Shown one piece after another: positions 27,054 to 36,839 of a stretch of 64,000 nucleotides of DNA. Numbering within the stretch: the first letter of the stretch is position 1; every line of letters starts with the position of its first letter. The notes beneath the pieces were generated by a model. That model was not told the DNA's origin. It saw nothing but the letters and a program-made list of their open reading frames with translations, and did no database searches. A program made the position numbers and the translations under genes. The stretch covers positions 7,847 to 71,846 of the forward strand of contig CAJMNR010000017.1 in the NCBI GenBank assembly GCA_905214875.1, read 5' to 3'. This DNA is from an uncultured bacterium. GTDB taxonomy: Bacteria > Bacillota > Clostridia > Lachnospirales > Lachnospiraceae.

Positions 27054-28275
27054 ATTCTCCTCCTACTCTGCTTTTAAATCCTCTGTCAATTACTAAAATC
27101 GTAAGTACATAAAACACAACCGAGCAAAGAATCATCCAACATGCCGGTCCCGCTGTATTAATAATTTCGTCTGAATTGGAATATTGAATCAATCGGTAGA
27201 TGATCCAATAATTTGGTGAACACTTCGCAAGCTCTAAGAACCGATATGGCATTACGGAAATCGGGAAGACTACGCCTCCTATCACTCCCATAATCAAAAG
27301 TCCAAAATTGCAGATTAACATATATGTCTTACGTTCCTTACATAAGCTTGCAAGAAAACAAAATACGACATTTGCCAGCATGATACACAATATAATGTAC
27401 AGATATCCTGCTGCTGGAATCTCACACTGCAGCATTCCGCCTACTACCCTTGTGACCATACAGCCCAACAACGACCAAATAGACACGTTGGTTATCAAAA
27501 TGGCTCCTAACACATTTGGCAGGGAATGCCCGATAATTCTAAGTCTTGCAAATGTTCCAAGTGAAATCTCTTTCAAGAACGAAAAACCTGATAAAACAGA
27601 AGAATACAGGATTACAAGGGAAAGTAACGCCCATACATAATATTTGTAGATTGGAGTATGCGGCATTGATGTAACCTCATGTTTTTCAAATAAATCATCA
27701 CGACTTAACGCTTTTGTCACAAGATCAATGCTTGTGTCCCAGTTTGCGCGATTAAGTGCTTTCTCATCAAATCCTTCCATTTTAAACAATTCATATAACG
27801 CAAAGGAATTCTTTTGTACTTCCGTTATGTAAGTATCATAACTATCCAACATATTGCTCAACATAACAGAAACTACCGTATTACTTGCATTGATCACGGC
27901 CTGAATCTTCGTATCCGAACCATTCATCAGACATTCAGAAAAGCCTTTAGGAATTACAAGATAGGCGCTGATTTCACCATTTAAGAACTTTTGATGGATA
28001 GCCTCCTTTTCGCCCACTTCTAAAGAAGCAAACTTTGAAAAAGATTCTGTTCCTCTAAAGTACTCCACGATCATTTTCGAATACAAGGAACCATCGTAAT
28101 CCACAACACCAAACGATGCTGCATTACTTATTTTTTCGCCCTCAGTATCAATTTTGGCAGTCTGGTCAAAATAGACCACACTGCCAAAGAATAGAACCAT
28201 AATACATAAGGAGCTTATAATTACTTTTTTATTTGTAAAAATTTCTTTGATCGTTTTTAAAAAGTACCAAATCAT
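27040..28275 (-). CDS. ABC-2 type permease
   Basis: Start at MIWYFLKTIKEIF (28275) with TAGGAGAAAA just before it; a GTG-free extension of six codons would overlap the upstream gene. The 411-aa protein has the same layout as its neighbour: N-terminal helix, an extracytoplasmic region of about 170 residues beginning with AASFGVVDYDGS, and five to six C-terminal helices. The two proteins appear to be distant paralogues, best read as one two-subunit transporter. Confidence 0.8.
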   Translation of the reverse strand: MIWYFLKTIKEIFTNKKVIISSLCIMVLFFGSVVYFDQTAKIDTEGEKISNAASFGVVDYDGSLYSKMIVEYFRGTESFSKFASLEVGEKEAIHQKFLNGEISAYLVIPKGFSECLMNGSDTKIQAVINASNTVVSVMLSNMLDSYDTYITEVQKNSFALYELFKMEGFDEKALNRANWDTSIDLVTKALSRDDLFEKHEVTSMPHTPIYKYYVWALLSLVILYSSVLSGFSFLKEISLGTFARLRIIGHSLPNVLGAILITNVSIWSLLGCMVTRVVGGMLQCEIPAAGYLYIILCIMLANVVFCFLASLCKERKTYMLICNFGLLIMGVIGGVVFPISVMPYRFLELAKCSPNYWIIYRLIQYSNSDEIINTAGPACWMILCSVVFYVLTILVIDRGFKSRVGGEYEDN

Positions 28276-28283
28276 TTTTTCTC

Positions 28284-29501
28284 CTAAACCCATTCAAGAT
28301 ACGTTGCTAACGTACCTAATATATTTGTTGTCAATCCAAATAAGAATAACGGAATCTGATAGTTATAAAGTCGTTCATCCTCGTCTGGCGTTGTCTTCAT
28401 TAGCACATAGAACAGGTAAGGAAGTAGATCGATAAAATATCGATTTCCAAACTGCCAACCGCCTAATGTTTTATGGCTTAATATAAGCAATGTATGCACT
28501 ACCATAATCACAAGGTGCATCTTAATTAATGCAGTATCTTTAAGAGTTCCTTTTTTCTTATAGTAAATCAGATACATTGCGTACGTAATAAAGATCGGCA
28601 TGGAAACCCAGATTGCCATACCATTAAACTTACAGTAGCTATATGTCCCATTGTTGTACTCCGCAAGTCGAAACAGGCTGCTAAAATTGCTAAAGATATA
28701 GCTGATATTAAACTGCCCAAGTTCTGCTTCGGTAAACTCTGGTAGATAATTATGACCAAATTCAAATATGCTTCCGAATCTGGCATAATTTAACCACATG
28801 TAAATTCCAGCCACAATTAAAGTAGGAATTGCCCAATATAATTTCTTCTTTACAAGAATCAAAAGGGTATCCTCTGGATGTGTTTCCTTCCATTTATGAT
28901 AAATGATATACACAAGCACAGGGAAATAAATCACTTGAAATGGTCGGCAGCCAACAGAACAACCCCAAAGGAAGAAGCTAAGTCCACCTCTCGCTTCCAT
29001 TGCATAGTAAATTGCCATAATTGAAAGCGTAAAACTTAAGTTCTGCGCAATAAACCATACCCAGCCATTTGAAGATACAAACACAAGATTGCTTGCAACC
29101 ATTAAAAACAATGTCCAAAATGCCACATGACGTTTATTTAACTTATATAAAATCTCCATCACATAGTAAGCACCGAAAAGCGTACTAATCAGTGCTACCG
29201 TTCCATCAAAATTAAACGTACGGAATATTAATCCTAATATAAAAAATATAAAGGATGGAAACGGCGGAAAGCTTACATAATACTTTCCACCATAAATAGC
29301 TAATTCCAGATAGGAATAATTCTGACCAAGGTCCAACCTGCCGTTCAGCCAAGCTTCTGCCTGAAGCGAATAGGAATTATACACTCCAGCCGCATCACTC
29401 CACGGATAATACCCCGTCATATGAAAAATCATGCCGTACACTGCTGCCAATCCTAAAAAGACAATCGCCAGATTGGTCATCCTTTTATCATTATTTTGCA
29501 T
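28284..29501 (-). CDS. GT-C type membrane glycosyltransferase
   Basis: A 405-residue polytopic membrane protein with about ten hydrophobic helices. The first extracytoplasmic loop carries acidic residues (YYPWSDAAGVY) and a later SFPPFPSF motif, as in GT-C/GT39-like lipid-phosphosugar-dependent transferases. It lies 14 nt after the large PMT fusion gene. It probably transfers a sugar outside the membrane from a polyprenyl-phosphate donor; the acceptor is unknown. Confidence 0.65.
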   Translation of the reverse strand: MQNNDKRMTNLAIVFLGLAAVYGMIFHMTGYYPWSDAAGVYNSYSLQAEAWLNGRLDLGQNYSYLELAIYGGKYYVSFPPFPSFIFFILGLIFRTFNFDGTVALISTLFGAYYVMEILYKLNKRHVAFWTLFLMVASNLVFVSSNGWVWFIAQNLSFTLSIMAIYYAMEARGGLSFFLWGCSVGCRPFQVIYFPVLVYIIYHKWKETHPEDTLLILVKKKLYWAIPTLIVAGIYMWLNYARFGSIFEFGHNYLPEFTEAELGQFNISYIFSNFSSLFRLAEYNNGTYSYCKFNGMAIWVSMPIFITYAMYLIYYKKKGTLKDTALIKMHLVIMVVHTLLILSHKTLGGWQFGNRYFIDLLPYLFYVLMKTTPDEDERLYNYQIPLFLFGLTTNILGTLATYLEWV

Positions 29502-29515
29502 ATACTCCTACCCCT

Positions 29516-32500
29516 TTATCTTCGTAATAATACCCAAGAATCCATCCATCGTAAGAATACATTTACATATTCCTTACTAATTGGCATACCTGAAAGTACT
29601 GGATAAAACATAAAGAACAATACAATACAAAGCGCTACATAAATCGCAATTGGTATCTTAAACTTCTCATTCTTATCAATCAACGCTTTTGCACAATATA
29701 CAATCATCAAGATTACAAATGGCACGCTTGGAAAGTAATGATAGATAAACGTACATCTACTTACAAGCATCCAAGGTAAATATTGTGCAAGATAGCCTAC
29801 AAATAAGAATGCCGCAATATGATCTTTCTTACGGATTGCAAGCACAACAGTTCCTACTGCTGCTACAATGCCCATCCACCAAATAAATGGATTACCAAAT
29901 GAACTGATTCCTTCTGCTACCGTAGAGGATAAATCCCCAGAATAATACCAGATTGGTCTAGAAACAGTTGGCCATGCATACCAGCTAGACTGGAATGGAT
30001 GTGTTGCCTCTAAGTTTGCATGGTATTCAAACATATCTCCCTGATTCTTAAGCATACGCTCGATAAGTCCCATTCCTTCCGTACTTCTAAACGGAATATA
30101 GGATAACGTATAAATAATCGCAGGAATAAAGATGAACACGACAAAGCAGAAAAGAATTGTCTTCCATGTATATTCATAAAAATGCTTCTTCACATGTTCA
30201 TGACTAATTCCATTCGTACTACCTGTTGGATCTTCACATGCGTATCGATACTCACTGTATCGTCTATATAAGTTAGCAAAGAAAATAACTGCAAGGCCAA
30301 CTGCCCCGTATACCCCAGTCATCTTTGAAGCAATGGCAAATCCCATCGTGATTCCACAAAGCCCTAACGGGATAAATGTCTTTCTTAAACTAGTGTCATA
30401 AAAGCTTGTTGAAATATACTTATACATAAAGTAATACATCAATAAGATAAAGAACGTAACAAATACATCGATGGTTGCAATTCTTGTCTGCGCAAAATGC
30501 ATAAAGTCACATGCAAATAGTAAACATGCCATTGTCGCAAACCATTGCTTCTTAAATAATCTTCTTGCAAAGACATAAATTAAAGGAAGCATTGCAATAC
30601 CGAATAACGTACCCATGATACGCCATCCAAATGGATTTACACCGAAGATTGCCATACCTGTTGCAATCATAATCTTACCAAATGGCGGATGTGTCCATTC
30701 ATACGTATATAATCCATGTAAGAACTCATATCCAGATCTGGCATGATAAATTTCATCAAAATACGTTCCGCTTCGATAGGATTCTTTCTCTTCATACATT
30801 TCCTGCTCATCGAATAATTCTTTATAACTTTCTTCATTTACAGGCACAAGCTGTACGCCGTTTGGATCAAGGAATACCATTTCATTAATAACTGCTTTTT
30901 CAGACTTGCTAATAAAACGAACATATCTTGCATTCAAATCCACTTCAAAACTGTTCCAAGCGAATACAGAAGAGAATTCAAATGTTTCATCCGTAACTGT
31001 ACTGTCTTCTTCCGAAGCATCATAGGATGGATTCACAAGCGTCTTCCATTCTTCTGTTTCAGAATTACGATATTGAATCTCGAACTTACGGCTCTCATAG
31101 TTACCAAGATAAGCACTAACCTTATCAATTTCTGCTACATTGCCAAAATCAAGATCAATTGTCGTACCTTCTACATCTGTAGACCAACTACTTTCCGGTG
31201 CATACATAAATCCAAGGTTATACAGCGCAATCACAGCATATACAGCCGTAATCGCAAACATGAGAATAAAGTCTTTTTTATTTAATTTTTCAAATCTTAC
31301 AGATGGAGTAATCGTACCAATGAGATTTGCTTTCTCCTTACTAGGGGATACGCTTTCTGATACGTTTGCTGTTATCACTTCCATCTGCTTTTCTTTATCA
31401 CAAAGATAATATTTATAAATGCAGTAGGCAAACAATGCAAATACTAAAAGAGTTGCCCCGGAAATCAATCTAGGAATCTTTGCTTCCCAATCATACGTAG
31501 ATGGATCATAGTAAAACAATACATGCGCCACATTATATAAGCTCGTCACAGAGAACAGCCCATATACGAAGAACATATTCTTATGCGGGCGCACAAGATA
31601 TGCACATAATAATAATACGATAGCTGGGAACATATAACGTTCATGCATTCTAACAGAGAATAAGAACATGAAGATATTGATAAATGCAGCTACCATATAG
31701 ATTCTTGCCCCATCACGTTTCGAGCGGAAGAAAATCAATGCAGCGATTACAACGACTGCAACAATTACAATATTACCAAATACGACATATGGAATATGCA
31801 TAAATGTTTCCGTCTGGGATACCCAGTTCTTTCCGAAGAACATCCACATATTATACGCATTTACCGATGCATATGGATAAGAACCCATTGTTTCTGTATA
31901 CTGCGCGACAATCGTTCCTACTCCAAATGGTAAAATTAAAAGTACCATACCAGCAATCGATCCTACTGAGTAGAGAAGCAACTCTACAAAGCGCCTTGAA
32001 TGAAACTCAAATGTAATCCTCTCCTTGCCGTCTTCTCCCTTTTTATAGGTGAGGAAAGATTGTTCAATACATGCAAATAACAATACTGGCGTAAAGAATA
32101 ACGTCTGCGGTTTCATAAGCACACCAATTGCAAAACTAATAATTGCAATAAGATACTTATTCTCTACAATGTAATAACACATCATTAATACAAATAACGT
32201 GTACACACTGTCTACTTGTCCCCAAACAGAAGAGTCTAATACGACTACAGGATTGAGTACATATAATAATGTACAGATCAAAGAGGTTCTCTCTGAAAAC
32301 TTTCTTCTAGCAATTTTATAAATATAATAGCCAGCAATTACGTCACATAAAATTGCAGGGAATTTCACTAGAATAATTCCCATTGCTGTTGTATAGCTCG
32401 TTACATTAAACGCTTTAATAAAAATCCCTACAACATATAAGACATAGATATATCCTGGCGGATAATCATGGAAGGTATCTGACTTATAAAAGTTCGACAA

Positions 32501-32746
32501 CCCATCATTAGCTGCCATCCTAGCCCACTGAAAAAAGCAGTTCATATCGGTATCAAAACCAACATAAACAACTGAGATAATCAGCTTGATCAGCATAGCA
32601 AAGAACAGAAGCCAAGCGATTCCAGTCCAACTTCTATAGAGCGGAAGGTCAGCATCCTTTCCAATCGGCTGCATTTGAAAATACCTACCATATGCCCATA
32701 AAAATAGCGCGACTGTCGCGATCGCTATCAAGTTAATATATAGCAT
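29516..32746 (-). CDS. fused GT-C / discoidin-like / protein O-mannosyltransferase
   Basis: Start set at MLYINLIAIAT (32746), preceded by CAGGTG; upstream Met codons lack a ribosome-binding site. About 1076 aa in three parts. Residues 1-460 are a GT-C membrane domain with the loop motif GFDTDMNCFFQW. Residues about 525-635 look like an F5/8 type C (discoidin) carbohydrate-binding fold (DLDFGNVAEIDKVSAYLGN, NARYVRFISK). Residues about 655-1076 are a PMT/GT39 domain with the catalytic DEIYHAR and the THPPFGK motif near 685. PMT enzymes mannosylate secreted proteins from a lipid-phosphate mannose donor. Two transferase modules in one chain is unusual. Confidence 0.85.
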   Translation of the reverse strand: MLYINLIAIATVALFLWAYGRYFQMQPIGKDADLPLYRSWTGIAWLLFFAMLIKLIISVVYVGFDTDMNCFFQWARMAANDGLSNFYKSDTFHDYPPGYIYVLYVVGIFIKAFNVTSYTTAMGIILVKFPAILCDVIAGYYIYKIARRKFSERTSLICTLLYVLNPVVVLDSSVWGQVDSVYTLFVLMMCYYIVENKYLIAIISFAIGVLMKPQTLFFTPVLLFACIEQSFLTYKKGEDGKERITFEFHSRRFVELLLYSVGSIAGMVLLILPFGVGTIVAQYTETMGSYPYASVNAYNMWMFFGKNWVSQTETFMHIPYVVFGNIVIVAVVVIAALIFFRSKRDGARIYMVAAFINIFMFLFSVRMHERYMFPAIVLLLCAYLVRPHKNMFFVYGLFSVTSLYNVAHVLFYYDPSTYDWEAKIPRLISGATLLVFALFAYCIYKYYLCDKEKQMEVITANVSESVSPSKEKANLIGTITPSVRFEKLNKKDFILMFAITAVYAVIALYNLGFMYAPESSWSTDVEGTTIDLDFGNVAEIDKVSAYLGNYESRKFEIQYRNSETEEWKTLVNPSYDASEEDSTVTDETFEFSSVFAWNSFEVDLNARYVRFISKSEKAVINEMVFLDPNGVQLVPVNEESYKELFDEQEMYEEKESYRSGTYFDEIYHARSGYEFLHGLYTYEWTHPPFGKIMIATGMAIFGVNPFGWRIMGTLFGIAMLPLIYVFARRLFKKQWFATMACLLFACDFMHFAQTRIATIDVFVTFFILLMYYFMYKYISTSFYDTSLRKTFIPLGLCGITMGFAIASKMTGVYGAVGLAVIFFANLYRRYSEYRYACEDPTGSTNGISHEHVKKHFYEYTWKTILFCFVVFIFIPAIIYTLSYIPFRSTEGMGLIERMLKNQGDMFEYHANLEATHPFQSSWYAWPTVSRPIWYYSGDLSSTVAEGISSFGNPFIWWMGIVAAVGTVVLAIRKKDHIAAFLFVGYLAQYLPWMLVSRCTFIYHYFPSVPFVILMIVYCAKALIDKNEKFKIPIAIYVALCIVLFFMFYPVLSGMPISKEYVNVFLRWMDSWVLLRR

Positions 32747-32847
32747 TTCTACACCTGGTCCTTTCGTTTCTTTCATAAATGCATACTTTTGTACACACAA
32801 AATTACATTTTAATTTAATTTTACATATATTTCTGGATAAAGTAAAG

Positions 32848-32875
32848 TACCTGGAAACATTTCGTTCCCAGGTAC
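32848..32875 (-). terminator. terminator of pyk
   Basis: Stem GTACCTGG-AAC / GTT-CCAGGTAC with one internal mismatch, followed by TTTACTTTATCC on the minus strand. Confidence 0.65.
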
Positions 32876-32909
32876 ACAAAAAATTCATATTTATTTACAA
32901 AAAGCGTCC

Positions 32910-34331
32910 TTATTGTACAGTAACAACTTTGATCATATTTGTTCTACCAGTTGCACCAGTTGGTACACCTGCTGTTAATACAACTGTATCATCTTTTTCT
33001 ACATATCCTAAATCTACTGCTGTCTTAACTGCTTCTTCAAGTAAAACATCAGTATCATTTTCTTCTTGGATACGTACAGGTGTTACACCCCAATAAATTT
33101 GCATTCTACGTAATGTAGAATCTACTGGAGATAAACCAACGATTGAAGCTTCTGGTTTGAATTTACTTAACATTCTTGTAGTATATCCAGTCATAGAAGC
33201 TGCAACGATTACTTTAGATTGTAATGTCATTGCAGTTGTTACTGAAGAGTAACAGATTGCACTAGAGATACCTCTGGAACGATGAGTTTCTTTTTCAGTG
33301 ATGATCTTATCGTACTCTAAGTTTTCTTCTGTTTCACGAGCAATGTTAGCCATCATACGAACAGATTCTACTGGGTATTTACCCATAGCTGTTTCACCAG
33401 ATAACATGATTGCATCAGTACCATCATAGATAGCATTTGCAACGTCAGTTACTTCTGCTCTAGTTGGTCTTGGGTTACGAATCATAGAATCTAACATTTG
33501 AGTTGCAGTGATTACTGGTTTGTATGCATCATTACATTTCTTAATGATAGATTTTTGCATCTTAGGAACGCTTTCCACTGGTACTTCTACACCAAGGTCA
33601 CCACGTGCTACCATGATGCCATCAGATTCTTTAATGATTTCATCAATATTATCAATACCTTCTTCATTTTCGATTTTACTGATAATATCGATTTTTGCAT
33701 TATGATCATCTAAGATTTGACGAATTTCTCTTACTGCTGCAGCATTTCTAACGAAAGATGCTGCGATGAAATCTACACCATTTTCGATACCGAAGATAAT
33801 ATCTTCTTTATCTTTCTCTGTAATAGCAGGAAGGTTAATACTTACACTAGGAATATTAACACCTTTTCTATTACTTAAAGATCCACCATTGATAACTTCA
33901 CAAACTACGTCTGTAGCAGTTACTTCTTTTACAAGTAATTCGATCAATCCATCATCAAGTAAAATTTTATTTCCAGCAACGACATCATTTACGATTTCGT
34001 CATATGTTACTGCAACACGGTTTGCATTTCCAATGATATCTTCAGTTGTTAAAGTGAATGTTTGTCCTGCAATTAACTCAACTTTTTCATCATTTTCTAA
34101 TAATTTAGTACGAATTTCTGGTCCTTTTGTATCTAAAAGAATAGCGATTGGTACATTGAGTTCTTCTCTTACGGCCTTAATAGTGTTAATAGTTTCTAAA
34201 TGTGTTTCATGAGTACCATGAGAGAAGTTAATTCTAGCAATGTCCATACCTTCTGCAATTAACTTTTTTAATTGTTCTGGTGTGTTTGAAGATGGTCCGA
34301 TGGTACATATAATTTTAGTCTTCTTTTTCAT
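32910..34331 (-). CDS. pyk: pyruvate kinase
   Basis: The start MKKKTKIICTIGPSS (34331) has GGAGG with 6 nt spacing. The 473-aa protein has the standard A, B and C domains: the active-site SKIENEEGIDNIDEI segment, MVARGDLGVEVP, and TATQMLDSM. It lacks the C-terminal PEP-utiliser-like extension present in Bacillus Pyk. It makes pyruvate and ATP from PEP in glycolysis. Monocistronic by its terminator. Confidence 0.98.
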   Translation of the reverse strand: MKKKTKIICTIGPSSNTPEQLKKLIAEGMDIARINFSHGTHETHLETINTIKAVREELNVPIAILLDTKGPEIRTKLLENDEKVELIAGQTFTLTTEDIIGNANRVAVTYDEIVNDVVAGNKILLDDGLIELLVKEVTATDVVCEVINGGSLSNRKGVNIPSVSINLPAITEKDKEDIIFGIENGVDFIAASFVRNAAAVREIRQILDDHNAKIDIISKIENEEGIDNIDEIIKESDGIMVARGDLGVEVPVESVPKMQKSIIKKCNDAYKPVITATQMLDSMIRNPRPTRAEVTDVANAIYDGTDAIMLSGETAMGKYPVESVRMMANIARETEENLEYDKIITEKETHRSRGISSAICYSSVTTAMTLQSKVIVAASMTGYTTRMLSKFKPEASIVGLSPVDSTLRRMQIYWGVTPVRIQEENDTDVLLEEAVKTAVDLGYVEKDDTVVLTAGVPTGATGRTNMIKVVTVQ

Positions 34332-34453
34332 ATATTCCTCCAAGTTATCAACACTAACTTTATCATGTACAGTAATAGTATATCCAGTTATATATCAAAT
34401 CGATAAAGTTTTATTTTCCATTAAAGTCATGTTGGAGCTTTAATAGGAACATG

Positions 34454-35332
34454 TTAATGTTTTTTTACATGTTCATGCGTAAAAAGATGTTCCATGCAAT
34501 ACTCATAATTGCCATCACATCTGGAACAGAATCTAAATTCAAGTGTGTCATCATCTAGTTCTGTTCTGCCACAAACAGCACATCTATGACGAGGTCCTGT
34601 CGTCTTCGCATCACGCATTTGTTCTTTATATAAATGCTTACGCTTGATCTGTTTAGGTGAAACTCTTCTACCTCTTCTGTTTAAAGAAGGAACAAGATAC
34701 AAAGCTAAGTTTAATAAAGCCACAAAGATCGCAATTCCTTGCCACAAATACCCTCCTCGAATAGCTTGCACCATTTCGAGAACGGTTGTTGCTGCATAAA
34801 AGATTCCAAGATATTTCATCTTTAAAGGTATGATGAAATTAAATAGAATCTGCGTTTCCGAGAACACAAAAGCACAAAGCATAAGCAACGTTGTATTAAT
34901 ATAATTAATGCCCATATATCCAAAATAATAAGAATATACATAACTGGCATTACCAGCATATATATGCAACGCAAATGCTGCAACAATGTTCAATAGGATT
35001 CCCGTTAAATAAAACATATTAAATCTAACTGTACCCCAAACGTTCTCTAGGCTTCTTCCAAAACTGTACATAAAGTATAAGGTAATTGCAGTAAGTACAA
35101 TGTTAAAGCCACTTATACTATATCCGCCAGGAACTAGAATAAATGTTATCAAACGCCATATCTGCTTACCATGAATGATAGCATACATATTTAGCGATAA
35201 ATATTTTTCCAAGAACCCAGGCGCTATAGTGTTAAGAACTAATCCAGCAATCTGGCAAATAATAATGTAATACATTAAATTTGGAATTGCATGTTTGCTA
35301 AATCTACGTTCAATTCGATCTAAGAAATTCAT
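34454..35332 (-). CDS. rhomboid-like membrane protein with C-terminal zinc ribbon
   Basis: A 292-residue protein with about six membrane helices (residues 15-220), WRLITFILVPGG in the position of the rhomboid WR motif, and an overall DUF1751/rhomboid look. The catalytic GxSG is absent: the matching helix reads FGYMGINYINTT. It is therefore probably an inactive pseudoprotease. The last 60 residues contain CAVCGRTE, FCSRCDG and YCMEH, which would bind zinc in the cytoplasm. It follows corA on the same strand by 84 nt. Confidence 0.7.
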   Translation of the reverse strand: MNFLDRIERRFSKHAIPNLMYYIIICQIAGLVLNTIAPGFLEKYLSLNMYAIIHGKQIWRLITFILVPGGYSISGFNIVLTAITLYFMYSFGRSLENVWGTVRFNMFYLTGILLNIVAAFALHIYAGNASYVYSYYFGYMGINYINTTLLMLCAFVFSETQILFNFIIPLKMKYLGIFYAATTVLEMVQAIRGGYLWQGIAIFVALLNLALYLVPSLNRRGRRVSPKQIKRKHLYKEQMRDAKTTGPRHRCAVCGRTELDDDTLEFRFCSRCDGNYEYCMEHLFTHEHVKKH

Positions 35333-35368
35333 ATTCTAACCACCCTTCGTTTTAACTTTGGGATTTTT

Positions 35369-35392
35369 CAATAAGGAGAAAACTCCTTATTG
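35369..35392. other. perfect hairpin between corA and the rhomboid-like gene
   Basis: CAATAAGGAG and CTCCTTATTG pair perfectly around AAAA. On the minus strand the 3' side is followed by GAAAAAT, not a T-run, so this is not a good terminator. The stem contains an AAGGAG sequence. It may be a processing or mRNA-stability element. Confidence 0.45.
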
Positions 35393-35416
35393 GCTTATTA
35401 CTAATTACAAATAACA

Positions 35417-36352
35417 TTAAAATAAATCTTTTTTCGCAAAGAAGTAAGCAATGGCACCTGTCAAACAAACAGTGCCTCCAATTACAATGTAAAATCCTAA
35501 TGCATTATGAATCAATGGCATATTATCAAAGTTCATACCATAGAAACTTGCGATCATGGTAGGAATGGATAATACGATTGTTACTGTTGCTAAGAATTTC
35601 ATAACAATGTTTAAGTTATTGGAGATAACAGATGCAAATGCATCCATCATTCCGCTAAGGATACCGCTATAAATATTTGCCATTTCGATTGCTTGCTTGT
35701 TTTCAATGATAACATCTTCAAGAAGCTCTGTATCTTCAGGATATTTCTTAATATTTTCGGTTTTCAATAATTTTTCTAAAACTACTTCATTTGCACGTAG
35801 AGAAGTTGTGAAATAAACAAGGCTCTTTTCTAATTCAAGTAACTCGATTAATTCACGGTTTTTTGTGGATTGATGTAATTTATGTTCAATCTCTTCACTT
35901 TTATGATCAATGATTCTTAGGTTCTGTAAGAATACTGATGCATTTTTATAAAGAATTTGAAGAATAAAGCGTGTCTTCATATGAGTATAGAACCCTTTTA
36001 CTCTTCCATCCATGAAACTTTTTAAAATAGATGTTTCTTCCAGACAAACCGTGATAATTACTTCTTTCGCAATGATAATTGCTAATGGAATCGTAATATA
36101 ACGGTCCTTGCCATTACGTTCTTCTAATGAAGGGATATCTACTAATACAAGTGTATAATCCTCTTCCGTTTCAATTCTTGAACGTTCTTCCTCATCTAGA
36201 GGAGCACGTAAATGATCAATATCAATGTTAAATCTTTCTGATACGTCTAATAGCTCGGATGCACTTGGATTCGTCATTGCGATCCAGCACCCTTCCTCTA
36301 CCTGAGATAATTTATGGATTCCTCCATCTAATGTTTTAAAAATTTCTATCAT
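35417..36352 (-). CDS. corA: CorA family Mg2+/divalent cation transporter
   Basis: The start MIEIFKTLDGG (36352) has AAGGAGA with good spacing; a 16-codon extension is less likely. The 311-aa protein has a large cytoplasmic N-terminal domain, a long helix, and two C-terminal membrane helices with the family signature YGMNF at the end of the first. It is a pentameric channel for Mg2+ or other divalent ions. No Mg2+ (M-box) riboswitch is recognisable in the long upstream region. Confidence 0.93.
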   Translation of the reverse strand: MIEIFKTLDGGIHKLSQVEEGCWIAMTNPSASELLDVSERFNIDIDHLRAPLDEEERSRIETEEDYTLVLVDIPSLEERNGKDRYITIPLAIIIAKEVIITVCLEETSILKSFMDGRVKGFYTHMKTRFILQILYKNASVFLQNLRIIDHKSEEIEHKLHQSTKNRELIELLELEKSLVYFTTSLRANEVVLEKLLKTENIKKYPEDTELLEDVIIENKQAIEMANIYSGILSGMMDAFASVISNNLNIVMKFLATVTIVLSIPTMIASFYGMNFDNMPLIHNALGFYIVIGGTVCLTGAIAYFFAKKDLF

Positions 36353-36758
36353 ATTGCTCTCCTTACTACTCGAAACAATAAAGCAGCAAGGGCAATTCAT
36401 TTAGTCAAAAAATATATCATTTCCAGCTAGATAAATCGTTTCATGCTCTTATCGTTTCGGCTTGTGTTTATATTTTGCTTTCTTATTTTCCGCCTATAAC
36501 TCGGTCCAGCTTCCATATACCCACATCCTTTCTTTGCTTTCTTTGACATAGTATTTTTTGACCGTGTCAACCCATTTTCTCTATGGTTTTACATAATTTT
36601 ATTCATAATTACATAGATTAATTATATGTTTAATATATGTCTTTGTCAAACATTATATAAGGTTACTCTTCTTACAAATAATGGTAGCTTTTGTTTGTTT
36701 CCTTTAAAATCAAGCACTTCAAGAAATCCAATTTCAAAAAAATCGCGTTTATTCGACA
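36353..36758. other. long leader/intergenic region upstream of corA
   Basis: About 400 nt. It contains one short minus-strand frame (36427-36549, 40 codons, starting MSKKAKKGCGYMEAG and very basic) that has no clear ribosome-binding site at its first ATG. An inverted repeat TTGAC/GTCAA lies just upstream of that frame. The rest is AT-rich with no other recognisable feature. The corA promoter must be in this stretch. Confidence 0.4.
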
Positions 36759-36826
36759 AAAGTAAAAGAGAGCATTGATTATACTAGGCTTTCTAGTCCT
36801 TCCAATCTTTTGCTCTCTTTTACTTT
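36759..36826 (-). terminator. terminator of the rodA/ftsW-family gene
   Basis: Stem of about 15 bp (AAAGTAAAAGAGAGCA / TGCTCTCTTTTACTTT), followed on the minus strand by TGTCGAAT. It lies 14 nt after the stop codon. The A/T-rich base of the stem supplies the U-run. Confidence 0.75.
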
Positions 36827-36839
36827 ATTAACCTGACTT

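Noticed and set aside
33766..34212. Plus-strand 148-codon frame inside pyk
   Set aside because: Antisense shadow of a well-conserved gene; no start signal.
35369..35392. Terminator after corA
   Set aside because: Perfect stem, but the minus-strand 3' side is followed by A residues, not a T-run; listed as a hairpin instead.
36353..36758. Possible Mg2+ (M-box) riboswitch upstream of corA
   Set aside because: The region is long enough but I could not find the conserved M-box core or a terminator-type expression platform before corA.
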